Part shown: positions 1-6,976 of the stretch, in pieces
Numbering within the stretch: position 1 is the first letter of the stretch
How the letters are laid out: each line of letters opens with the position of its first letter
Assembly (NCBI GenBank): GCA_964495705.1
Contig: CAZBWS010000066.1
Location: 1 to 13,925, forward strand
Direction: 5' to 3'
Length of the DNA stretch: 13,925 nucleotides
Origin: CAZBWS01 sp964495705
GTDB lineage: Bacteria > Pseudomonadota > Gammaproteobacteria > HTCC5015
Translations under genes and position numbers: made by a program
Notes under the pieces: model-generated
The model's database searches: none
The model's input: only the letters and a program-made list of their open reading frames with translations
Told to the model about the DNA's origin: nothing

Positions 1-972
1 TCCAACACCTCCTCCACCGCCAAGGTATTGCGCCTAAACGGTCACACCATGGGCACTATGTGGTCAGTAAAACTAGTATTAGAAGATGCCACGGCGGCGA
101 ATTTTTACTGGGAAGCCATTCAGGATGAACTGGACAATATCAACAGTAAAATGTCGACTTACCAAGCGGACTCTGAAGTCAGCCGGCTGAACAGCTTAGA
201 TAAAGCGGGCTGCGTGGACGCATCCAAAGAAACCTTGGCGGTGGTGGGCGCTGCTTTGGCACTATCCGAGCAAAGTAGCGGCGCCTTTGACATCACCGTG
301 GGGCCGCTGGTGAATGCTTGGGGCTTTGGCCCTGACTATACAGATGAGGCCGTGCCCGATGCGGATAGGCTGTTAACACTGGCTAAAAGCACCGGCTACC
401 AGCATATCCGCATTCAGGATAAGAAGGTCTGCAAGGACCAAGGCGCCACACAGATTGACCTTTCAGCGATCGCCAAGGGCTATGCGGTGGATCAAGTGGC
501 ACGCTATTTAGACCGCATAGAAATGCAGCACTACTTGGTGGAAGTCGGCGGCGAGCTATTTGCCCGCGGCAATAAGCCCGACGGCAGCGCGTGGCGTATT
601 GGCATTGAAACGCCTAGTGCAAACAAGCGTGAGGTGTTCGAAAACACTATCGTGCCCTTGGTCGATATTGCTATCGCCAGCTCGGGGGATTATCGCAATT
701 ACTTCGAGAAAAATGGCCTGCGCTACTCCCATACCATTGACCCTCGCACTGCCAAGCCTATCGCCCACACCCTCGCCTCGGTGACGGTTGTCGCGGAAAA
801 TAGTATGTTGGCCGACGCTTGGGCCACCGCATTGATGGTGTTAGGCCCCCAAGATGGGTTAAAATTAGCCAATACGCTGCAACTACCTGTGCTGATGCTA
901 GTCAGAGTAGACGACGGCTTTTTAAGCCAACCCAGCGATGCATTTACCGCCTATATGGCTAAGCAACTTTAG
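1..972 (+). CDS. apbE: FAD:protein FMN transferase ApbE (5' end outside window)
   Basis: ApbE splits FAD and attaches FMN covalently to a threonine of target proteins; beside nqrM the expected targets are the NqrB and NqrC subunits of the Na+-translocating NADH:quinone oxidoreductase. The frame is open from base 1 (323 codons visible), so the true start and the usual lipoprotein signal lie upstream; the TTG at 28 is only the first start-like codon. Family signatures are present: HTMGT at 43-57, the D-L-S-x-I-A-K-G-Y segment at 457-483, the EVGGELFARG stretch soon after, DPRTAKP at 739-759, and the ADAWATAL metal/flavin-site motif at 811-834. The stop at 970-972 is 11 bp before nqrM, which fits the common nqrF-apbE-nqrM order. 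The nqr genes themselves are inferred, not seen. Two copies of the 14-bp repeat lie inside the gene (359 and 400). Family call is secure. Confidence 0.95.
   Translation, partial: SNTSSTAKVLRLNGHTMGTMWSVKLVLEDATAANFYWEAIQDELDNINSKMSTYQADSEVSRLNSLDKAGCVDASKETLAVVGAALALSEQSSGAFDITVGPLVNAWGFGPDYTDEAVPDADRLLTLAKSTGYQHIRIQDKKVCKDQGATQIDLSAIAKGYAVDQVARYLDRIEMQHYLVEVGGELFARGNKPDGSAWRIGIETPSANKREVFENTIVPLVDIAIASSGDYRNYFEKNGLRYSHTIDPRTAKPIAHTLASVTVVAENSMLADAWATALMVLGPQDGLKLANTLQLPVLMLVRVDDGFLSQPSDAFTAYMAKQL
359..372 (+). repeat. 14-bp repeat ATGCGGATANGCTG, copy 1
   Basis: ATGCGGATAGGCTG, inside apbE (encodes D-A-D-R-L). All 13 fixed positions match. Uptake-sequence-like; see findings. Confidence 0.8.
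400..413 (-). repeat. 14-bp repeat ATGCGGATANGCTG, copy 2
   Basis: Minus-strand ATGCGGATATGCTG inside apbE, in inverted orientation to copy 1 and 27 bp from it. All 13 fixed positions match. Confidence 0.8.
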
Positions 973-983
973 AGCACAACATT

Positions 984-1202
984 ATGACAACTTTTTTCCT
1001 GGTATTTGCCATCATGCTGTTAGTGGTAGTAGGTATGTCTGTGGGTGTGATTTTTCAACAAAAGAAGCTGAAAGGTAGCTGTGGTGGTGTGGGCAATATT
1101 CCTGGATTGAAGTCGGACTGCAAGTGCGACAACCCCTGCGACAAAAAAGCCAAGGCCATAGCGGAAGCCAAGACCGAGCATAAGGTTAACTTCCCTGCCT
1201 AA
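984..1202 (+). CDS. nqrM: NqrM, Na+-NQR maturation factor (DUF539)
   Basis: Small membrane-anchored protein of 72 residues needed to assemble Na+-NQR, thought to deliver iron for the Fe site between NqrD and NqrE. One N-terminal membrane helix (about residues 4-25) is followed by a basic stretch and a cysteine-rich segment. C33, C46, C48 and C52 are the four conserved cysteines of the family, with C33 in the GSCGG motif at the position reported as essential in Vibrio NqrM. The ATG is 11 bp after the apbE stop, preceded by a weak AGAG, so the two are probably cotranscribed and translationally linked. The stop codon at 1200-1202 is one base from the stop of the convergent flavin reductase-like gene, leaving no space for an independent terminator. 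Confidence 0.95.
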   Translation: MTTFFLVFAIMLLVVVGMSVGVIFQQKKLKGSCGGVGNIPGLKSDCKCDNPCDKKAKAIAEAKTEHKVNFPA

Positions 1203-1203
1203 G

Positions 1204-1848
1204 CTAAGCCTTTGGGTCAACTTCCTGTAACGGCTTGTCGGGCTTGGCATAAGCTAAACGCTTAATGCGCTGGGTTGAGTGATAGGTATCTAAACCTGTA
1301 CACACCAAGCTACCTAATGAGTCTAAATCAACTAAACCACTGGCTTGTATGGCCTGTTTAGGTAAGTGTACTTCCCTGATTTGGCCAATGACAAACACCG
1401 TATTATTAATGTCCAAACGGTGATGCTCTTTATATTCAACCAACATAGATAACTGGGACTCGGCCACCATCGGTGCCGTACACAGTTCAGAATACACTGC
1501 CTTCAACCCTGTTGCCGCAAATTCAGATTCGTTTTCCCCATAGCGCGCCGAACATTGATGAGCTTGGTCTAGCATAGACTCTGACACATGGTTTAAGCTA
1601 TACCACCCCGTATCAATGATATTCTTCAAGCTGCCGCGCAATACTGAATCAGGGCGTGACACCATACCCACCAGCGCGGGGTCTGCCCCTAGATGCACTA
1701 CCGAGCTAAAGGGCGCCAAATTGCTATGCCCCTTTGCGCAGACCGTACCGACGAGGTTGACACTTTTAAAGCCGCTCAATGAGTTGATGAAATTCACACG
1801 ATAGCGTTGATCCATCGCGTCTAATTCTTTTTTAGTGATGACTGTCAT
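1204..1848 (-). CDS. Flavin reductase-like FMN-binding protein
   Basis: Protein of 214 residues of the flavin reductase-like (flavoredoxin, split-barrel FMN-binding) family. The core is visible: SLSGFKSVNLVGT, then NLAPFSSVVHLGADPALVGMVSRP-like barrel strands with a conserved serine pair, ISLNHV-like centre, and a C-terminal half with the xFVIGQI strand. Such proteins hold FMN and often reduce it with NAD(P)H, but the substrate cannot be read from sequence. I chose the ATG at 1848, which makes the protein begin MTVITKKELDAMDQRYR as homologues do; an ATG at 1875 in the same frame is possible. Either start overlaps the 3' end of phrB (17 or 44 bp), so it is the last gene of the DUF523-phrB operon. 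Supplying reduced flavin near a flavin photolyase is an attractive but untested link. Confidence 0.85.
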   Translation of the reverse strand: MTVITKKELDAMDQRYRVNFINSLSGFKSVNLVGTVCAKGHSNLAPFSSVVHLGADPALVGMVSRPDSVLRGSLKNIIDTGWYSLNHVSESMLDQAHQCSARYGENESEFAATGLKAVYSELCTAPMVAESQLSMLVEYKEHHRLDINNTVFVIGQIREVHLPKQAIQASGLVDLDSLGSLVCTGLDTYHSTQRIKRLAYAKPDKPLQEVDPKA

Positions 1849-3274
1849 ATGTTTGCTTCGCTGTTTTAAAGACATCTATCGCGTGTTTACGCGAGGTTTT
1901 AAGGTCGACAATGGGGTGCGGGTAATCTAAATCAATATCAAACAACCCAGCCCCCTTGCCATTATACGGTTCATGTATTTGCTTATTATCTAGGTGGGCG
2001 ATCTCCGGCACATAACGGCGTATGAAATCACCCTCTGGATCAAAGCGCTGTGATTGAGACACTGGATTAAAAATTCTAAAATACGGTGCCGCATCCGTAC
2101 CCGTAGAGGCCGCCCACTGCCAGCCACCATTATTCGCCCCAAACTCCCAGTCGACCAAGCGCTGAGCAAAGTAATTTTCCCCCTCGCGCCAGTCGATCAA
2201 CAAGTTCTTGGTGAGAAACATCGCTGTTACCATGCGCAAACGGTTATGCATCCAGCCTGTTTGGTTAAGTTGTCGCATCGCCGCATCGACAATGGGAATA
2301 CCCGTACAGCCCTGCTGCCAGGCTTTTAAGTCGGCTGCGCTATCGCGCCAAGAAATTAATCGAGTGTACTCTTGAAAGGGTAAATGCTTCACAACATGGG
2401 GAAAGCCTATCAAAATATGCTGATAAAACTCACGCCATATCAATTCACTCACCCACGTATCAATACCTTCATTACCACCCATTAAGCGCCCCTCATTGGC
2501 AAAGCGTGCATAGCGCAAACAGGCACGAATAGAGATGGCTCCAATCGCCAAATATGCGGATAGGCTGGAAGTGCCTTCGACACTGGGAATATCACGGCGT
2601 TTTTTATAGTCTTTAGCTCTCTCATCAACGAAGGCTTGCAGCTTTTCTTGGGTGTTTGTTACTGGCCATAGTTCAGCGACTTGAGGGCACAAAGGACTAT
2701 GTTGATAGGTAATATCTTCAGGGCTTAGCGAGACGGGCCAGGATTGCGGACTCGCTTGATACTCTTGTAAGCTGGTATCGTTAGTATTCTGTAACCAGTT
2801 TTTTTTAAACGGAGTAAACACTTTGTAGTAGTCTTTATTCAGCGTGCGGATACTACCTGGAGCATGCACGATATAGTCATGGCTGAAATGACTTTGTATA
2901 TTATTGGCTTTAAAAGCATCAACTACCGCATGGTCGCGTTGAATTTCGTTTACGGGATATTCATAATTCGCAAACAGACTAGTAATATTGTAGCCCTGAC
3001 ATAACTCCAGTAGCTGCTGTGGCACATCCGCATAGCGATCAACTTTTAAAACCAATAAAGGAATACCTAATGTTTTAAGCTGTTGCTGTAACTGTTGTAC
3101 ATGGGATAAAACAAAATCACGCTTCGCCGCCCCCATGTCATGTAAATCCCACTGCTGATGACTAATGATAAAAGCCGCATAGCAATGCTCAAAATCCGCG
3201 CCTGTAGCCAGGCTAAGGGCTATATTATCTTGCACTCGCAAGTCACTACGAAACCAAATGAGTGAGTTTTTCAC
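1832..3274 (-). CDS. phrB: Class I CPD photolyase
   Basis: Deoxyribodipyrimidine photo-lyase, 480 residues, which splits cyclobutane pyrimidine dimers in DNA using blue light, FADH- and an antenna pigment. The N-terminal photolyase domain begins KNSLIWFRSDLRVQDN and contains NYEYPVNE, matching the MTHF antenna-binding NYQYEVNE of E. coli PhrB. The C-terminal FAD domain has the EGTSSLSAYLAIGAIS, WRE-F, MRQLNQTGWMHNRLRM and NNGGWQWAASTGTDAAPYFRIFNP signatures. Tryptophans of the electron-transfer chain in LLIDWREGE and GGWQW are present. Length is close to the E. coli protein (472). The start is GTG at 3272-3274, three bases after the stop of the upstream DUF523 gene, so translation is probably coupled. 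The ybgA-phrB pairing in E. coli is a known parallel. Confidence 0.97.
   Translation of the reverse strand: MKNSLIWFRSDLRVQDNIALSLATGADFEHCYAAFIISHQQWDLHDMGAAKRDFVLSHVQQLQQQLKTLGIPLLVLKVDRYADVPQQLLELCQGYNITSLFANYEYPVNEIQRDHAVVDAFKANNIQSHFSHDYIVHAPGSIRTLNKDYYKVFTPFKKNWLQNTNDTSLQEYQASPQSWPVSLSPEDITYQHSPLCPQVAELWPVTNTQEKLQAFVDERAKDYKKRRDIPSVEGTSSLSAYLAIGAISIRACLRYARFANEGRLMGGNEGIDTWVSELIWREFYQHILIGFPHVVKHLPFQEYTRLISWRDSAADLKAWQQGCTGIPIVDAAMRQLNQTGWMHNRLRMVTAMFLTKNLLIDWREGENYFAQRLVDWEFGANNGGWQWAASTGTDAAPYFRIFNPVSQSQRFDPEGDFIRRYVPEIAHLDNKQIHEPYNGKGAGLFDIDLDYPHPIVDLKTSRKHAIDVFKTAKQTYDSHH
2554..2567 (+). repeat. 14-bp repeat ATGCGGATANGCTG, copy 3
   Basis: ATGCGGATAGGCTG inside phrB, antisense to the gene (gene strand encodes SLSAY). 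Identical to copies 1 and 6. Confidence 0.8.
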
Positions 3275-3277
3275 GTC

Positions 3278-4255
3278 TTAAATTGCATTGCGTAGACGTA
3301 ATTTATCGGGATAAGGCGTCAGAAATTTCTGGCGCTGTAAGTACTCATTCGGGTGCTGCTTTAAGTGGTGCTTGAGCAATATCATCGGTGCGACTAAAGG
3401 TATATCCCCATCATGATACTGTTTGATCACGCCTGCTAGTTCTTGACGCTGAGACGAATCTAAGTGCTTTTTAAAATAACCTTGTATATGCATTAGTACA
3501 TTCGTATTTTTATTGCGAGTGGCGGGCTTTTTCAGCGTCTGCATTAGTAGCTGTATAAATTTTTTTCCTCTTTTATGCAATTCTTCTTCAGGTAAGAATG
3601 ACAGTAATTTACCAATTCCATGATAAGCCTCGTTGTCGTGCGCCATAACGAGATATTTATAATCGGAATAAAAATCAATCAACTTTTTCGCGCTCAAATC
3701 GTTCTCTATAGATTTCCAACGATGGTATGCATAGACCCTAGAGATGAAGTTTTCACACAACATGGCATCATTCAACCGCCCCGCCTCTTCAACGGGGAGT
3801 AATGGATATTGCTGCATAAGCTTGCGAGCAAACACGCCAACGCCCTTAGTATCTAATGAAGCCCCGTTTTCACGATATTGCGGCACACGTTCCATACCGC
3901 AGCTGGGCGATTTTTGCATCAGTACATAGCCGCACAAATGGTCTAATTTGGGCATGACCTGTTGAGTGTAGCTTTCTAGCTCGACAGTTACATCAAAATT
4001 CACATCCTTTACGCCAACTACTCTGATCTGTGAGCCATCAGTATTTTTTACCAAGCGAATAGCAGGACGAGGAATACCTAAGCCGGCTCCAGCCTCTGGG
4101 CAAACAGGCGAGAACTCGAAAAACTCAGCCAATACATCTGTACAAAATACTGAGCGTTTATGACCTCCATCGTAGCGTACCTTTTCTCCCAGCAGGCATT
4201 GGCTGATACCCACAGGAATGTTTGTTGCTGATTGGATTTTTTGCTCATTTATCAT
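3278..4255 (-). CDS. DUF523-DUF1722 two-domain protein (TudS-like plus YbgA-like)
   Basis: Protein of 325 residues with an N-terminal DUF523 domain (about 12-155) and a C-terminal DUF1722 domain (about 190-310, rich in Tyr, His and Lys helices). DUF523 stand-alone proteins include TudS, a [4Fe-4S] enzyme that removes sulfur from thiouracil. Cysteines at C20 (SQCLLG), C38 (VFCTD), C52 (VCPEAGAGLGIPR) and C119 (SPSCG) are visible; three of these positions ligate the cluster in the characterised family, but I cannot say which without an alignment. DUF1722 is the domain of E. coli YbgA, encoded beside phrB there as well. Expected cytoplasmic. It is the first gene of the phrB operon; the ATG at 4253-4255 follows the divergent control region. 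Exact substrate in this fusion is unknown. Confidence 0.88.
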   Translation of the reverse strand: MINEQKIQSATNIPVGISQCLLGEKVRYDGGHKRSVFCTDVLAEFFEFSPVCPEAGAGLGIPRPAIRLVKNTDGSQIRVVGVKDVNFDVTVELESYTQQVMPKLDHLCGYVLMQKSPSCGMERVPQYRENGASLDTKGVGVFARKLMQQYPLLPVEEAGRLNDAMLCENFISRVYAYHRWKSIENDLSAKKLIDFYSDYKYLVMAHDNEAYHGIGKLLSFLPEEELHKRGKKFIQLLMQTLKKPATRNKNTNVLMHIQGYFKKHLDSSQRQELAGVIKQYHDGDIPLVAPMILLKHHLKQHPNEYLQRQKFLTPYPDKLRLRNAI

Positions 4256-4278
4256 GTAGTAAATCTATCCTAATTAGG

Positions 4279-4320
4279 GTGAAATATCTGTGAATGATAC
4301 TGAATAAAGTATACTTTCAC
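4279..4320 (+). promoter_or_regulatory. Putative OmpR-type operator between the DUF523-phrB operon and the regulator gene
   Basis: Direct repeat GTGAAATATCTGTGAAT at 4279-4295, two GTGAA half-sites exactly 11 bp apart, which is the usual spacing for OmpR/PhoB-family dimers. A third, degenerate CTGAAT follows at 4300. An opposing half-site, TTTCAC, lies at 4315-4320. The run TACTTTCACAGCGCC (4312-4326) recurs with one change at 11362-11376. The region also holds a 12-bp palindrome AAAGTATACTTT (4306-4317). Its position suggests control of the DUF523-phrB operon and autoregulation of the response regulator. Binding by that regulator is inferred. Confidence 0.6.
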
Positions 4321-4352
4321 AGCGCCTTTACATTCCACCTGTTACAAACAAG

Positions 4353-4359
4353 TATAAAT
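4353..4359 (+). promoter_or_regulatory. Possible -10 element for the response regulator gene
   Basis: TATAAAT at 4353-4359 is a good -10 match 49 bp before the regulator ATG. No -35 box sits at the ideal distance: TTTACA at 4327-4332 is 20 bp away. A weak -35 would fit activation from the direct-repeat site just upstream. Confidence 0.35.
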
Positions 4360-4407
4360 AGGGCTATCGTTGAGTAGTCCAAAACACCTAACCGAGCGCT
4401 TGCTAAA

Positions 4408-5103
4408 ATGAAAAACTCACCCACCGTATTAATTGTTGAAGACCATCAAGACCTTGCTGCCAACTTAGGCGATTTTCTAGAGAGCGGGGGTTTTATCGTC
4501 GATTTCGCAGCAAACGGTTTATCTGCATTACATTTAGCCACAGAAAATATTTACGATGCCATTGTTTTAGACATCATGTTGCCAGGTATTGATGGCTATG
4601 AGGTCTGCCGCAAACTGCGCCAAGAAGCGGGCTTAGACATCCCTATCATTATGTTAACCGCCCGAGACACTCTCGATGATAAGCTCACCGGTTTTGATCA
4701 AGGCGCTGATGACTATCTTATCAAGCCCTTTGAAATGAAAGAGCTGGAGGCACGTCTCATTTCCATGATACGCCGACATAAGAATGAGCTACATACCGCT
4801 AAAGTAACCATTGCAGACTTAGTTTTTGACCCTAAGGCCATGCGTGTATTTCGTGGGGGCACACAGGTGAAATTGTCGCCGATTGGTATTCATATTTTAA
4901 AAATATTACTGCGTGAGTCTCCCAACCTTGTCAGTCGAGAAAAGTTTGAGGCTGAGATATGGGGTGATGAGCTTCCCAACAGCGATGCCTTTCGCAGTCA
5001 TTTATACAACTTGAGAAAAATACTCGACAAGCCCTTTAATACACAACTCATACATACGGTGTCGGGTTTGGGCTATAAGCTATGTAAGCCAGACGAGGTT
5101 TAG
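4408..5103 (+). CDS. OmpR-family two-component response regulator
   Basis: DNA-binding response regulator of 231 residues. The receiver domain (about 5-118) has the acidic pair E11-D12, phospho-acceptor D55 (VLDIMLPG), T84 (MLTAR) and K106 (IKPF). The winged-helix OmpR/PhoB effector domain (about 130-228) includes LSPIGIHILKILL, the recognition-helix segment around SDAFRSHLYNLRKILDKPF, and the closing HTVSGLGYKL wing. All phosphorylation residues are intact. The ATG has only a weak ribosome site (GAG about 12 nt upstream). The gene stands alone on the plus strand and its TAG stop directly abuts the stop of the convergent kinase gene, an unusual arrangement for cognate partners. The GTGAA direct repeats upstream suggest autoregulation. 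Its targets are inferred to be the phrB and lipid operons. Confidence 0.95.
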   Translation: MKNSPTVLIVEDHQDLAANLGDFLESGGFIVDFAANGLSALHLATENIYDAIVLDIMLPGIDGYEVCRKLRQEAGLDIPIIMLTARDTLDDKLTGFDQGADDYLIKPFEMKELEARLISMIRRHKNELHTAKVTIADLVFDPKAMRVFRGGTQVKLSPIGIHILKILLRESPNLVSREKFEAEIWGDELPNSDAFRSHLYNLRKILDKPFNTQLIHTVSGLGYKLCKPDEV

Positions 5104-6417
5104 TTAGCCCACTCTTAACTTAGCTTTGGGTAGCATTAGAAACACTTCTGTACCCTCTCCCATCTTACTGGCTATAGTCAATTTCCAAGCAAAGCGATTA
5201 CACAGGCGTTTTACAATCGTTAAACCTAAGCCATAACCTGATGATTTTTGCTCTTGATCACCACGGTAATAAGGTTTGAAAACCTCAGATAATTTTTGCT
5301 TATCAATTCCCACACCCCTATCAGCTATGGATATGCCATTGCTGCGCACTCTCACCGTAATAACGCCCTTGGGTGTGTAATTACAAGCGTTGCGTAATAG
5401 GTTGCCAATTAAAATACGTAATACACGCTCAGGCCCCTCTAACTCCAATATACCGGCCTCCTCGACTTCTATGGATATTGGCTTGTCCTTATGAATATTG
5501 CGCATCATGTCGACCTCTTGCTCCAACAAGTCATTAACGATTAACGAGCTTTCTTGAACATCTGCATCTTGGTTGCGAGCAAGTAGCAGCAGTGTTTCTA
5601 TAAGCGCCTCCATATCGACCAATGTTCTGTACATACGCTGCAATTTTTCGTCACTACCCGCACTGGTATATTTTCGCTCGATGAGTTCTAGTGAACCACG
5701 TAGCACTGCAATAGGGGTACGTAACTCATGGCTTACATCGCGGGTAAAATTTCTTTCGCGTTCAATATAGTCGGTCAACTTATCTGCAAAACTGTCCATT
5801 GCATTAACCAGTGTAAATACTTCCAGTCCAGGGTTGTCACGCAAATCATCTAGCTCTATATCAATCCAGTCTCGCTCACTAAAGTCAACATTTTCCACGG
5901 CCTTAGCCAGTGTAACCAGGGGCGAAACGGCCTTATGTGATTGACGGTAGGCGAACCATGCCAACAAATATAAAACCACTAGCACACAGGCGAGAGGTAA
6001 CACACCAAATAGAAAAGAGAGGCGGGCAACATTGACCTCATCGAAAACCAAATACAGGCGATCGTTGCCCTGATCCTCTACATAAACGATGGGCATTGCA
6101 CCTGCTAACGCTGCACGTTGTAAACCGGGTTGTAGTGACCGCAGGCTGTTCGGTACTGCAGACATATCTTGGTCGGCGGCCAAGTATGCCAACAAGTTCA
6201 ATGTGTCAGGTAGGGCGGCTTTTTCATTTTCAGCACGCAGCTCCCAGAAGTGATCGGCCTCGCCTTCCAGTGCTGCACGCATTAATACATTTTGCACCAA
6301 GAACTGTGCTGCAAAAACACCGGCTACGGTCACTAAGCTTATTAGCAATACTTGTATAACAAATACTTTAATCAGCTTAGATTGTATATTGGTTTTCTTA
6401 GGTCTCATGACGCTCAT
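5104..6417 (-). CDS. Membrane sensor histidine kinase
   Basis: Sensor kinase of 437 residues, probable partner of the convergent response regulator. A first membrane helix (about 15-40) and a second (about 133-157) enclose a periplasmic segment of roughly 90 residues with the pattern PDTLNLLAYLA...VPNSLRSLQPGLQ and LYLVFDEVNVARLS; no PAS, LOV or clear metal-binding motif is visible, so the signal is unknown. A linker (about 158-215) resembling HAMP leads to the HisKA domain with phospho-acceptor H230 (DVSHELRTP). The ATPase domain shows N343 (NLLRNACNYTPKG), DRGVGID at 367-373 and GYGLGL at 394-399. It follows the DUF2878 gene after 25 bp and is therefore the last gene of the lipid operon. 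ATG codons at 6415-6417 and three codons later are both possible starts. Confidence 0.93.
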   Translation of the reverse strand: MSVMRPKKTNIQSKLIKVFVIQVLLISLVTVAGVFAAQFLVQNVLMRAALEGEADHFWELRAENEKAALPDTLNLLAYLAADQDMSAVPNSLRSLQPGLQRAALAGAMPIVYVEDQGNDRLYLVFDEVNVARLSFLFGVLPLACVLVVLYLLAWFAYRQSHKAVSPLVTLAKAVENVDFSERDWIDIELDDLRDNPGLEVFTLVNAMDSFADKLTDYIERERNFTRDVSHELRTPIAVLRGSLELIERKYTSAGSDEKLQRMYRTLVDMEALIETLLLLARNQDADVQESSLIVNDLLEQEVDMMRNIHKDKPISIEVEEAGILELEGPERVLRILIGNLLRNACNYTPKGVITVRVRSNGISIADRGVGIDKQKLSEVFKPYYRGDQEQKSSGYGLGLTIVKRLCNRFAWKLTIASKMGEGTEVFLMLPKAKLRVG

Positions 6418-6442
6418 TTATAAGTACCAGCATGTTGTGCAA

Positions 6443-6976
6443 CTATACATTGTGCTTAAGAATCCAGTTCGTTTTTTCAAAGTGCTTTGCCAATATACAC
6501 AGGCTTGGCATCAGTAAAGCCCAACTCACACTAATAAACACTGCAGCGGCTATCGGCTGCAGCCACAACATAGCGCCCGCCTGCCATCCCGCATAATAGG
6601 AAAGTGGCCCAAATATAGCACCTGCGCAACTGGCTAATAGTAAACGGTTTTTCACCCAACTAATCGAGTGGTTTATGGTTAAGGAAAAACCACCCCATAA
6701 GCACAGTAACCATAGTGGTGTAATAGGCTTAAAATCATACAAAGAAAACTCAACAAAGCCCAGATAAGCACTCGCTGTATCAAACAATAGCCCCAAGAAC
6801 AAACAGATGGCCATTAACAGCATATCCGCATAGGCGCCATGCTTTAGCCAGCTAACATGGCAAACCATGAATACGCCTAGGCAGGCAGGACCTGCCCAGG
6901 TATAGCCATGAGCAGCGCCAAAAACACTGCTGAGCCACAGTGTTTGAAACAACAAGAAGTTAGCTACATTAAACAC
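6443..6976 (-). CDS. DUF2878 integral membrane protein
   Basis: Hydrophobic protein of 177 residues with about five or six membrane helices and the DUF2878 pattern: NFLLFQTLWLSSVFGA at the N-terminus, LLFDTASAYLGF with an intramembrane Asp, PLWLLCLWGGFSLTINHS, and FGPLSYYAGWQAGA. It is regularly encoded next to CFA-family methyltransferases and DUF1365 proteins in photo-oxidative stress lipid clusters, but its biochemical role is unknown. It begins with GTG at 6974-6976, whose first G is also the last base of the methyltransferase TAG stop, so translation is likely coupled. It carries a copy of the 14-bp repeat (6818-6831), encoding AYADML. Confidence 0.85.
   Translation of the reverse strand: MFNVANFLLFQTLWLSSVFGAAHGYTWAGPACLGVFMVCHVSWLKHGAYADMLLMAICLFLGLLFDTASAYLGFVEFSLYDFKPITPLWLLCLWGGFSLTINHSISWVKNRLLLASCAGAIFGPLSYYAGWQAGAMLWLQPIAAAVFISVSWALLMPSLCILAKHFEKTNWILKHNV
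6818..6831 (-). repeat. 14-bp repeat ATGCGGATANGCTG, copy 4
   Basis: Minus-strand ATGCGGATATGCTG inside the DUF2878 gene (encodes AYADML). All 13 fixed positions match. Confidence 0.8.

Noticed and set aside
28..30. TTG at 28 as the apbE start
   Set aside because: The same frame is open to base 1 and the family has a longer N-terminus with a lipoprotein signal, so the gene is cut by the window edge.
1196..1210. Rho-independent terminator between nqrM and the convergent gene
   Set aside because: Only one base separates the stops and no GC stem with a T-run is present; the same is true at 5101-5106.
2054..2329. Plus-strand open frame of 91 codons
   Set aside because: Lies wholly inside phrB on the other strand, shows no domain and no ribosome site; it is a shadow frame. 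The same applies to other antisense or shifted frames, for example 556-784, 5573-5770, 6096-6359, 9740-9931, 11174-11389 and 12544-12992.
3020..3033. Further degenerate copies of the 14-bp word here and at 13129-13142
   Set aside because: They share only the core (ATCCGCAT here, TATCCGC at 13134) and miss three or four other positions, so they were not counted as copies.
4256..4407. ECF sigma (RpoE/ChrR-type) promoter
   Set aside because: I saw no convincing -35/-10 pair of that type here or at 11285-11411, and no sigma or ChrR gene in the window.
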